Positions 13,370 through 24,800 of a DNA stretch of 64,000 nucleotides are shown here, piece after piece (position 1 is the first letter of the stretch; each line of letters opens with the position of its first letter). The position numbers and the translations under genes are program-made. The notes under the pieces were generated by a model. That model ran no database searches. It was not told where the DNA came from and was given only the letters and a program-made list of their open reading frames with translations. The stretch comes from Dermatophagoides farinae (lineage: Eukaryota; Arthropoda; Arachnida; Sarcoptiformes; Pyroglyphidae), in the NCBI RefSeq assembly GCF_024713945.1, contig NC_134685.1:3405001-3469000 (forward strand), in the 5' to 3' direction.

Positions 13370-16300
13370 GCGTGTTTTATTGTTTTGTGTTTTTTCTTTT
13401 CACAGCATAGAAACACAACCCTTTCATTCTCTTTGCCGTTGAAAACTGTAAAAAAAATACTGAATAAATAATTGAGTGAATGAATATAGAGAAGAAAAAA
13501 ACATTTCGAAAAATTATTTCACATGAACATGAAAAGATTCTGGATAATATTCTTTGCAAAAGACAAACCTCTTTAACTGTTTGCGTGTGTGCATGTGTAT
13601 TTGTTAAACCGTGGTAGTTTGCAATGTCCATAATCCATGTAACAAAAAAAAAAAATACATCATCATCACCATCATAATTAATGATTGCTGGAACCATAAT
13701 TTTTTTGTCCTGATTTTTATTCAATAATTTCAGTTTCACACAGATGTCTATGATTATTTTTGTTTAATAAATAAATTCTAACTCAATAAAATTATTTGAC
13801 ACAAAAAAAATTTTCTCATAATAAACCAGAATGATCGACAGATTTTTTTCCGTCTTAAATATTTTTGCATTCCATTATTATTTGTGTGATGTTTATCATA
13901 TTTTAATAATTGAATGAATGAAAAAATTCTTCCAAATTTCATTTCATTCATTCATTTAAATATCATTATTAACATCTTTTAACCTTTAAATGAGCGACAT
14001 TAAAAAAAAGACAGCCGACAGACACCATGAATGCAAATATAACAATTAAATTCACTCGATGTGACTTGGCAACAAAAATGAATGCGAAAAATATTTATGA
14101 ATTCTTTTTATTTTGATTTTTCGTAATGTTTTTTGACTTGTTGACGCGTATGGATATATAATGAATATATGACAGTTATTATTGCTTCAACGTTGACGAT
14201 TTAATCATAAATTTTTTTAGCTCGAATTAATGAATGAATGAAAGAGAAATTAATATTTATACATGAGAATAAAATGGGATTAAGTGTTTTTCCCGAAATC
14301 CGAATAAAAAGAAAAATCCATCGATGAATTGTACAATCCAATTACCGACAACGATGAATAAATATGTCGCCCTATATATTAGATGGTGAATGCTAAATCT
14401 TCTTCATCATTTTCCCAAATATATTGTTCGTTTATCGTTTCCACAGAATCACTGAAGAAAAAAAAACAATAAACGATGAATAAATAAACGTTTTATTCAC
14501 ACAAGTACACAATCTAGTGGCCAACAATTTTGGTTATTTACTTTTTGCGTTATTAGCTTTTTCATTTCTTTTCTTCGTTTTTCGTTTGGTTTTGTTTTGT
14601 TTTGTTCTGTTCTGTTCATCATAGGTGTGTGTATATTTTGATATGGATTTAGATTCGAAATTGGACAAAAAAAAATTCCTCATTCAGTTGAATTTCCACT
14701 TTTATTTTTATTTTCATTTTTTTTTACTGACCAAAATCAAATTTTGATGAAAAAAAACCATATTTAAACTTTGTTTTTGTTGTTGTTTTTTTCAAACTTG
14801 AAATTGAATTTCAATTTCGATTTATTTATTTTTGGTGGTGTTTTGGTTGGCCACACACACACACACACCACACATCTATAGCTACCACGATGATGTGTGA
14901 CATGAGTAAAGAATGAAAAAGAAAAATTTGAATTTATGAAATTTTTTTTTCTTTTCGAAAAAAATTTAATTTAATATTTATGAAAAACTTTATTGATTTT
15001 TTCTTTTGTTTTTTTTTCTTTCTCATCATCATTTTTTTTAGGTTGATTTACGTGATCTACGTTTACAACATAATCGCCTTAAACATATACGTAAAGGTGT
15101 ATTTTATTCACTGCCAAATCTTCGTGATCTTGATCTACAAATGAATGAAATTGAAATAATTGAATCATTAGAATCATTAGCATCGCTGCAACATTTAAAT
15201 CTTCAGGGTAATCATCTGACCGTATTTAATGGACAAATTCTGTCAAATTTTCCGTCCTCATTACGTTATCTACAATTAAGTTGGAATCGGCTTGATTCCT
15301 TGCAAAATGATACATTTCGTGGTCAAAATGAAGTAGAAGTTGTTTGGCTCAATAATAATCGCATCAAAAGGATAACGGAAAGTGTTTTCACTGATCTGGT
15401 TAATGTAGAAAAATTATTTCTCAATCATAATGAAATCAACACGATTGATGATGATGCATTTGTATCGATGAAACGTTTGAAATATTTAAATCTTGAACAT
15501 AATCAACTGGGTCATTTAGGACGTAATATGTTTAAAGGATTAGAAATGCTAAAAGAATTACGTCTTGCTTCATCAGAAATTATTGGCATTGAACCGAATT
15601 TGATGGAATATCTACGTTCAGTTGAAATATTGGATTTATCGGATAATCAAATCTATACCGTACGACGGTCAATATTTCATTTGGCGAAAAATATACGCGA
15701 ACTTTATCTACGTAATATAATGGCCGATGAAATTGAAGTCGATTCATTCGAACAGTTACAATCGCTGCGAGTGTTAGATTTAAGTCAGAATTCAATAAAT
15801 GCTCGACGTATGAATGGTATACGTTTACCGCAGACAATTCAATTGTTGAATATTTCCCGAAATAATCTTTCAAATAAAAAAGGAATCGAACTAAGTCCGG
15901 AATTCATACATCAATTGAATGATAGTTTAGAAATATTAGATCTATCGCATACACATTTTCGTTGGACAATAAATTCTCCGGATTTTTTTCGTCCATTAAT
16001 CAGCCTAAATAGATTACATTTAGATTCCAATGAATTGATACGTCTTGACGATAACAACAATGGATCATTTCCGGTATTGATGACACGATTGTCAACGCTA
16101 ACATTACAAGATAATCATTTTGAAACGATACCATCATTATTGGCAACATTTGTGCCGAATATTCAATCATTATCATTGGCATATAATCAGATTAAAAAAA
16201 TTCCAACATCAGCATTTGAAAATCTTCATCATTTGCAATGGTTGAATTTAGCTTCAAATCGTATCAGTGTTATTGAATCATTAGCATTTGTTGGCCTCGA

Positions 16301-19300
16301 TCAGCTACAACATCTTGATCTATCCGGAAATGTTCTACGATCATTGTCATCGAATGTTTTCGATAATCTACCACGATTATATGATTTGTCATTGGCAAAA
16401 AATTGGCTACAATTTATTCCAAATAATCTATTCAAATCATCGAATGTGAATCATTCTTTATCAATCACTACTATGAATGAATTGAATCTTGATTCAAATC
16501 CAATCATTAAATTGCGAGAAGACTCACTTATTCATGATGGTGATGATTTTCCATTGTTAACCATACTTCGTGCCCAACACGGTAATCTAACCGTATTGAC
16601 TACAAATGATTTTATTGGTCTCAATCATTTGGAACAATTATTTCTACATGATAATCAAATCCAAACGATTTCACCATCAACATTTCGTTCATTATCCAAA
16701 TTAATTATATTGGATCTATCTGTGAATCGATTGGACAATCTTCCACAAGAACGAATAATCGGTCTTGCTCGTCTAGAATCATTGAATTTGTCACATAACT
16801 CACTTACAGAATTGCCATTATTTTCTCAAGATTTGGGCCAAAATTTACATACATTAGACATATCATTCAATCGTATTTCACGTATTGAATCCTTTGGGCA
16901 TTTATCATCGAGCTTGAAACAGCTATCATTACGACATAATATGATTGGTTGGATTGCAAATAATGCATTTCAAAATATGACATCATTAGTACAGATTGAT
17001 TTGCGGCAAAATTTCCTTACACAAATTAGTGAAACAATTTTTGAATCCATAGAAGTACGATTGAAATCGATTATGTTAGCCGGTAAGATTCAATTCCGTT
17101 ATATGCGTGATTATGACAAAACGAATTTTAACTTTATTCTTTTTTCAATCCATTTTCATTGAAAATAATCCAGGTAATCCATTCCATTGTGACTGTCGTT
17201 TATTATCCATATATCAATGGTTGGAAGAACATTCACGTTTAGTTAAATTTGATAATGATTATGAAGAAATGATGATCTGTGACCAACCGGAAAAACTGAA
17301 ACATGATTCTATACAAAGTTTACAACCGATTGATTTTTGTCCAATACCAATGATAACATTATTGGAGGTGAATAAAATTGAATCAAGTTCAATTCGTTTA
17401 CGATGGGAAGTACAGAATGAAACATTGGTTGGTGGTTTTACCCTTGAGTATTATCTAACATCTGAAAGATCATTAACATCACCAGCTGGTTTACAACTGA
17501 ATTCTGGTGCACGTAATGCTGAACTTCGTGATCTTGTCGCTGAAAAATGGTATACAGTTTGTGTAGAAGCTAATGGTAAATATCTTCGAACATCATCAGG
17601 TTCTTCAGCCGCTGCATCATCATCGATTGGATCTTCAGATCATCGAACCATGATTATGTCACAACAACAAGCGACAACAACAATAAATGATAAACCAAAA
17701 GCGCATTATATGATCAGTGATAATCATCATCCATTCAGTATTAATGATGTGACGGATAAAAAACCAATATTACAGAATTTTGTTTCCGGTAATCGAAAAT
17801 GTTCACAGGTAAGTGTTTGCTTGTTTGTTCACAATTTTTTTCTGGTTAAAATTTTCATTTTTTTAATTTTAATTTTTTTTTTTTTGACAAATTGATCGAA
17901 TGATTCAAAGAAAAAAGATTGATGAACTCGATGAATTATCGATTCGACCGCGCTCGCGATCACACTCAATCAATCAATCAATCATTCGTGCAAAAACACA
18001 CACACTTGGTATAAAAATTAAAAATAGAACAAAAAAAATTTCAATTCATTTTCAATGTATATCATCATCATCATCATCAAGAATGAATTGAATAAAAAAA
18101 AAATAATAGAACGTGATCAGGATTTTTGATGTGATAGTTTATTCTGTGTGTGTGTGTGTGTATGTGTCAACAGGAATTAGTGAATCACTCTAGAAAAAAG
18201 ATTCTGGAATTTTTTTTTGCCTTTCATTTTTCATTCATTTATCGGTTATGATGATGATGAAAAAAAATTTCAATGATTTTGTTGAGTTGAGTTGATAAAC
18301 ATTTTAATGTGTTTGTGTGTATATGTGTGATATTATTATGCAAATATCCATTCATCAGAGTGTAGTCATATTCAGTGCCCTTTTTTCAATCGAATATAGG
18401 CTAGTAAACAAGAGGAAAACGCTTTTATTTTTTGTTTGTTTGTTTGATGACATTATGGCCATAATTTAACGAGACTGATGATAGAAATAACAACCATGAA
18501 CCATGAAAAAAAGTCACCCGGAAGTTGAAATGATAATGATTGATAATCTCCGTTTATGAATAATTTTTTTTTGTTTTGGAAAAAAGCCCTTTTTTCCGAT
18601 GTAAATGATGAGTGTTTCGTAGTTCTTTTGAATTATTTTATGAATCACCATTGCCAGAAATGTAAAAGAAAAAACTCTCATTGATTGCGAAATCAATGAT
18701 TGAAAAAAAAAACAACAACAATAACCAAGAAAAAAAAATTCCAATTCCAAACACTTGGAATAATAATAAAATGAATAATAAACGAATAATCATCAACAAT
18801 AGAAATACAAAAAGAGCAAAAGAAAGAGATACAAAGTAATTACCTTAATGATGATGATGATGCATAATTACAATAATAATGAAAACAGCAACAGAAACAA
18901 CAACAACAACAAAATCGCTATAATCATTAATTAATTAATTATTCTGTAATTATTATTATTCACTAGACATCACTATATTGTGTAGTAGTTCATTAGTCGA
19001 GTATGCTAAAGTATTGGGTGTACGAGAATTTTTTTTTGTTTAATTTTTTTTTTTTTTTTTTTTTTTTGGTACTTGAATTATTATTATGCATCACTTTTTT
19101 TCTACGGTTATTTCGTTCCAAAATGATAACAGGATGGAATTTTTCTTTCCACTGCTGTATTATCTTTTCGGAAACGAAACAATGACTGATGCAAATAAAA
19201 ACTTGATACTTTTTTTGCACGTGTTTGATTGATTAATTTTTTTTTTGATTTAAATTTTATCAATTCGATTTAGATTCGAACATTATCGCCATTGGATGGC

Positions 19301-19831
19301 CGTAAATTAATTACATTACCAGCGGCAAGCATTGCCATTGCTATTGGATTATTCTTTATACTCATCATTTCTGTCTGTATTTTGACAATCATTATATTTC
19401 GTTTTCGTCGTAATAGACGTAAAATTAAACTCAGTGATACTAACACTGGTGGTGATATTGGAAAAAATCACAATGATATCAATGTAGATGACGATAATGA
19501 AGATGATGATAATCAACAACAACGTCGTTCATCAACAGTGGTTAGTTTTGGTACGGTAACAACAAATTCGATTGGATCATCGAATAATCATAAACATACA
19601 CCAACCGTAACGGTGACAACACCGATGATGGATCCACATCATCATCATCATCAACATGGACATCATATTCATCATCAACATCAACATCCACATCATCATC
19701 ATCATGAAGATGTTGAAAATGGTATAAATATGACTGAAATTACTGAGTTAGTTGATCCGATAATTATGAATGATTATATAACATATAGACATTTTGCATT
19801 ACCTTGTGCACAGGAAAATGTTTATTCGTGA
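2749..19831 (+). CDS. Giant leucine-rich-repeat, FN3, single-pass membrane protein (artichoke/chaoptin-like)
   Basis: Four coding exons: 2749-4464, 15042-17082, 17174-17808 and 19274-19831. All introns are GT...AG, with junction phases 0, 1 and 0. From the first ATG the product is about 1649 residues. Order: a hydrophobic N-terminal segment (residues 84-106), a Cys-containing LRR cap (CHC pattern), several dozen LxxLxLxxN repeats, an LRR C-terminal cap with NPFHCDC (1253-1312), one fibronectin-III domain (about 1311-1395), a membrane helix (about 1483-1507) followed by basic residues, and an acidic then His-rich cytoplasmic tail. The repeat register runs correctly across the 10.6-kb intron. 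Arthropod relatives act at the cell surface or in matrix in adhesion and sensory-cell shaping; that role is inferred. The start is uncertain: nearer Met codons at 2905-2926 would put the hydrophobic segment closer to the N-terminus as a signal peptide. Confidence 0.85.
5065..5088. repeat. (GT)12 microsatellite
   Basis: A perfect GT dinucleotide run of 24 bp inside intron 1 of the LRR gene. Confidence 0.9.
10207..10230. repeat. (CA)12 microsatellite
   Basis: A perfect CA dinucleotide run of 24 bp inside intron 1 of the LRR gene. Confidence 0.9.
13333..13365. repeat. (TC)n microsatellite
   Basis: A perfect TC run of 33 bp inside intron 1 of the LRR gene; the longest pure dinucleotide tract I noticed in the window. 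Confidence 0.9.
17083..17173 (+). other. Intron 2 of the LRR gene (91 bp)
   Basis: Donor GTAAGA follows GCC-G and the acceptor CAG precedes GT-AAT-CCA, so the split glycine codon leads straight into the NPFHCDC motif of the LRR C-terminal cap. That exact family fit fixes the junction. Without splicing the frame runs on to a stop at 17162. Confidence 0.85.
17809..19273 (+). other. Intron 3 of the LRR gene (1.5 kb)
   Basis: Donor CAG|GTAAGT and acceptor TTTAG at 19273 join in phase 0, linking the FN3 part to the exon with the membrane helix. The interior is simple sequence, with a 24-base T run at 19044-19067. Nothing else recognised. Confidence 0.8.
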
Positions 19832-21500
19832 CAAAAAAATTAAGAATTTCTTGTATTATAATACTTATGTATTGTAAATATAGCCATCATTCTTATTGTA
19901 AATAACGATAATGATTACAGATTATGTGAACGCCGCATCATTTTTTTAAATAACATACATTTCATTTCATAAATAACCAAACATTCTTATGCTTGATGGT
20001 GATGCTCAATTATATGATTTGTTAGATATTTTGGAACAAAAATAATACAGAAGCCTGAATAACTGTACTCTGTTCTAATGAAAATAATTATTTTCTTTCT
20101 TTTCCTCAATTCCATTTTACTCGTTTTTTTACGATTCTGGCAAAAAATTCTGGTTTTTTCCGTTTATGAATTTTTTATGATTTTTTTTTGTTTTGATTGG
20201 TTTTTATTCTTTATTTTGTTTATTGTTAAAATCATCGTTCACTTTTTTTTCGATGAATTTAATTTTTATCAAAGAAATAAAAATGAATGAATTTGATTTT
20301 TTTTTCGTTTCGTTTCAGTTTCGTAGAAAACAGTAAAAGATACGATTTTTTATCACTTGATTTAACAAAGAAAAAAATATAAATTGTGATTATACACACA
20401 AACACACACACACACTGAATACATACCTCATCCATCAAAACGCAAACATGAAAGAAAATTCTCTGAAATTCGTAGAAAATAGTTTACATTTTCTGGAAAA
20501 ATTCTCGAAATACTGATGATGATGAACATCTGATGTTTTTGAGTGGAACATTTTTTTTTTGCTTGGAAAGATTCACTCTATACAAACACCACCATATATA
20601 CATTCTTCACTTGTAAATAATGATTTTTTTGTTTGTTTTTTCACGGTTGTTTTTGTTGTTGTTGTTGTTCAAATGTATTTTGATATATGTGTGATGATGT
20701 AATAATGTAAATATATGCACAGCATTCATATACACACACGAACAAAGTTGGCTAATTCAAAATGTTTTGAATGGAATTTCAATATAATTCCAGAATATTC
20801 TTCTTCGTCTTATTTTTTTTCGGTACAACAAAAAAACACACATTGTGTAAGTAAAATGTGAAATATGAAATTCAATCTGTAAAAATATGGAAAATAAAGA
20901 AAACATTATCACTGGGAAATAATAATAATAAGTGGGAACCAAACACTTGGAACATGATAATCTTGTTTCTTTTGTTTTGCATATAATGTTTTTGTTTCAA
21001 TTTTTTTTTCTCGGCATAATGAAATTGTAATATTTCAAACAAACGAACGAACGGGAAACTGTAAGAATTTATTCTATTTAAAATGAATGTAAGATTTTTT
21101 TTACACTTTCTCTTTCTCTCTCTCTCCTTGTAATATAACAGAAAAATTCATAATTTTAAAAAATAAAAAACAATTTCCAGTTAATAAAATATGGTTGTTC
21201 CAGAAACGGAATTTCATTTTTCGAATAGTTTTTTTTTTTTGATGAGATTCCATTCAAATATGATATGTTGGAGTTTTTCTTTTCACACTGTCTGTTTGTT
21301 TCATATTTTTTTTTGTTTTCATTGTTTTTTCTTGGTAAAAAAAAATTGTATTTTAAAAAATTCGATGACAACAACAACCATGATGATCATGATGTGAAAG
21401 ACAAAACAAAACAAAACAAAAAAAACTACATAAAATGAAAGACAATTCATCATCCATAATTTTTTCATTTTCAATTTGATTTTTGTATTTCTATCCCTTC
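19832..21500. other. Intergenic, 3' of the LRR gene
   Basis: Contains the LRR gene's 3' untranslated region and flank up to the retrotransposon target site. AT-rich simple sequence with CA and GT runs. AATAAA-type signals occur (for example near 20275) but the true poly(A) site cannot be told. No gene seen. Confidence 0.5.
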
Positions 21501-21505
21501 ATCAT

Positions 21506-21730
21506 TGTTAATGAGTAAATGGTTCTCTCCCAGAATGTTTGACGTTTGGTACGTCTTTCATGAATTGCCCAAGTGAGTAGATTTTGGGTTCTCTTTGTTC
21601 TCTAAAATAAACACATGTAATTTTTTCAACGTTGTCTTTTGATATTCATGTATTTCCATTGATTATAACTTTTTCATTAAAATATAATTCAATAAAATAA
21701 TCAAGTTATTTATATCACAAAACATCAACA
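21506..21730 (+). repeat. 5' LTR of the copia element
   Basis: 225 bp, begins TGTTAATG and ends CATCAACA. By eye it differs from the 3' LTR at five substitutions and two gaps (3 bp and 1 bp), roughly 2% divergence. It contains AATAAA-type motifs that could act as poly(A) signals. Confidence 0.93.
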
Positions 21731-21744
21731 GGTTATGGGCCTAG
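21731..21744 (+). promoter_or_regulatory. Primer-binding site, half-tRNA type
   Basis: The sequence directly after the 5' LTR is GGTTATGGGCCTAG. It is complementary, except for one base, to the anticodon-stem/loop region of arthropod initiator tRNA-Met. Drosophila copia uses the same internal tRNA half as primer (from knowledge of that element). It is not the usual tRNA 3'-end match. Confidence 0.8.
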
Positions 21745-21838
21745 TGGGCTACTGATTATTGTTATTGTTTTATTTTGTGTTTACCTCATCTGTATAATCA
21801 TCTTGTGTTCGACCGTATTATTGTTGTGTTTTGGCAAA

Positions 21839-24800
21839 ATGTCTGAAAAGAATCAGAGCATCGTAAAGACTCTCAAACTTGGTGAAGTCACGTATCGACA
21901 GTGGCATGTTACGTTGATGGACGCATTGGAAGCACTTGAATTGGACGAATTCGTTAAGGATTTCAAATATGAACGTGCAGAAAAAGAAACGCCCATAACG
22001 AAAAAGGAAAAGAGTCAGATAGCAAAGGCCAAAAACATAATACGACTATCGATTAATGGAGATGACCTCGAAAGCATTATGGAATGCTCGACACCAAAAG
22101 AAATGATTGCCGAATTGGATCGGAAGTATCGTGGTCCAGGAGCGAAATCCGGATGGGAGCTCTTACGTGAATTTGATACTGTAAAATTTGAAGGTTCTGT
22201 TCAAGGACTGTTCTCCAAGCTTCGACAATTATTTGCTGCATTTGGTGATAAAGGTATAACATTGCCTCATTATTGTATCAATTCGAAAGTTCGGGCTTTG
22301 TTACCTATCGAATACGATGAGATGTGTAAGATGGTCGATATTTACAATGGTGGTCGACCCGAATCGGAATACATGACAGACAAACAGTTTGAATCAGAAT
22401 TGTTGCGATTCGAACGAGAGAAGAATTTAAAATCCGCTGGTACGAGTACGTCATTGGTTGCAGCATCGAAATCATGGAAAAATGTACCGAATGTATCATC
22501 GAAAAAGAAAACATTTCGTGGCAATTGTAATCATTGTGGCCTCAAGGGACATATGGAAAAGTTTTGTCGTCAAAAACGAAATGCGTCGAAGGATGGTGGT
22601 CAAAGCAGTAACAACACCAAATCGGGCAATACTGATCTTGCAAGTTTGAGTGCTGTCGTTGAGATATCGGATGTTGATGATCGTATTTCTAATGTGTCTT
22701 CATCGTTATCGTCGTTGGCTTTGGTATCCACATCTTCACCGGTGACATTTTTAGCTGATTGTGGCGCATCACATCATGTGGTAAATGATCGATCGTTGCT
22801 GACCAACATTCGCCAAACAACTCGTCGGATTCTAACGTTGAGTGGAATAGTCAATGGTCCAGAACAAGGTGATATGCCGTGTCAATTGTTCAATGGAGAA
22901 AAATGGCTACCAATGTTGATCAAAGATGTATTTTATATACCCAACCAACCGTTTAATTTGATCGCAATTGGTAAGATTTGCAGTAATGATGGCGTAAAAG
23001 AAATTACGAGCAAAAATGGAATGACTATCTACCACAATGATGATCCAATCCTTGTTGGATATTGGAGCAAGAAATATTTAAATGTCATCGAATTACAGAT
23101 CAGAATTGATGTTTCATCTGTCAAGGACATTGTGAATGTTGCGGTTAAATCAATGGCACAATGGCATGAACGGTTCGGACATTTCTCGACAAAAACAATT
23201 GGTAAAATGATAAAGGAGAATCGAATTGACGGCATTCCGGATTCTTTGGTCAAAGACATGGATTATTGTACACCATGTAAAATTGGAAAGATAACAGATA
23301 TATCGCATCGTATCGAGTCTGACAATCCACACGTTAAGCCTGGTATGAAATTACATTTAGATATTGGTGGCTATACTGATTCATCTATTCATGGTAATCG
23401 GTATTTTCTTCTGGCTATTGATGATTGTTCGAGGTTTGTGAAGGTGGTTTTTATGAAAACACGTGATCAAACGCTTGATAAATTTAAACGTATTGTTAAC
23501 GAGATCAAGCTGGAAACTGGTAACAATGTCTTATGTATTCGTACTGATATGGGCTCGGAATTTCGTTCCAGTTTGTTTCAAAAATATTTGGAAAGCTGTG
23601 GTATTGGTCATGAAAAAGCAACTGTCGATACACCGCAACAAAATGGTCGATGCGAACGTGCTATGCGTACACTTATGGATCACGCTATTTCAATGTTATC
23701 TTCAACCGATCTACCCCGTTTTCTTTGGGATGAAGCCGTTAATTGTTCGGCATATTTAATGAATCGGGTTTTGAATTCACGTAATGAAATACCGTATGAG
23801 AAGTATTTTGGTATCAAACCTGATGTCTCGAATCTTCGTATTTTTGGTTCGGAAGGTCAAGCCTTGAACAAAAATAAAATCAACAAATTGGATTCGAAAT
23901 CAAAAGTTGTACGTATGGTTGGGTATGAGGGTCAGAAGATTTATCGTGTGTATGTACCTGATTCTCGTCACGTTGAACTGTGTTCATCGGTGATTTTCAA
24001 TGAAAAACCAAAATGTATTGTTCAACCCATCAGTCCAAGTGGTACAAGTCCAACTGCCAATGATAATGATAATGAACCTAAAACGGTTACGTTTTTCGGT
24101 GATGTGTCTGATGATGATGATTCAGATCAATCGGGTTCTGGTTCCGATCGTCGTGGTCCTGGTAGACCAATTGGGTCTAAGAATCAACAATATCAACGAA
24201 ATGAAGAACGTATGCAATCACTTCGTGATGTACCTGGTCGTTCTATTGTCGGGATATGTGTTGCGTGTCATGAGCCATCCACGTACGATGAAGCGATTAA
24301 TAGTATTGAATCTGTTAAATGGCAAGAGGCCATGGATCGTGAATATCGTCAATTAATGAAACACCGTACGTGGCAGATAGTGGAGAAACCTAAAGATGTA
24401 CCGATTGTTTCCGTGAAATGGATATACACTATAAAGGATGATGGAAGATATAAGGCCAGGTTGGTTGCCCGTGGCTTTGAACAGAAATCGAATTCATTGG
24501 ATATTTATTCTCCCGTCGTCCAGATGGACGTTATTCGTTTGTTTTTCTCGTTAGTCGCATCGTGGAATATGGATTTAGTCCAATTTGATTGTTCCAATGC
24601 ATTTTTAAACGGTGATATCAATGAAACCGTGTACGTAAACCAGCCGCCAGGTTTCGATGATGGAACTGGTCGTGTGTGCTTACTAACGAAAGGATTATAT
24701 GGTTTGCGTCAGAGTCCACGTAGTTGGAACCGGAAGTTTGATGAAGCTATTGTATTATTGGGTTTTCAGTCATCAATCTTGGATCCATGTTTATATTTCA

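Larger units (their letters stand above)
4465..15041 (+). other. Intron 1 of the LRR gene (10.6 kb)
   Basis: Donor GTAAGT at 4465 and a polypyrimidine-AG acceptor ending at 15041 join in phase 0 and keep LRR spacing intact. The interior is mostly poly-T, TG/CA and ATC-type simple sequence. I saw no nested gene, no RNA gene and no intact mobile element. Frames of 60-125 codons exist on both strands but consist of Phe/Ile/Asn/Lys runs. A cluster of palindromes lies at 9549-9587. Confidence 0.75.
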
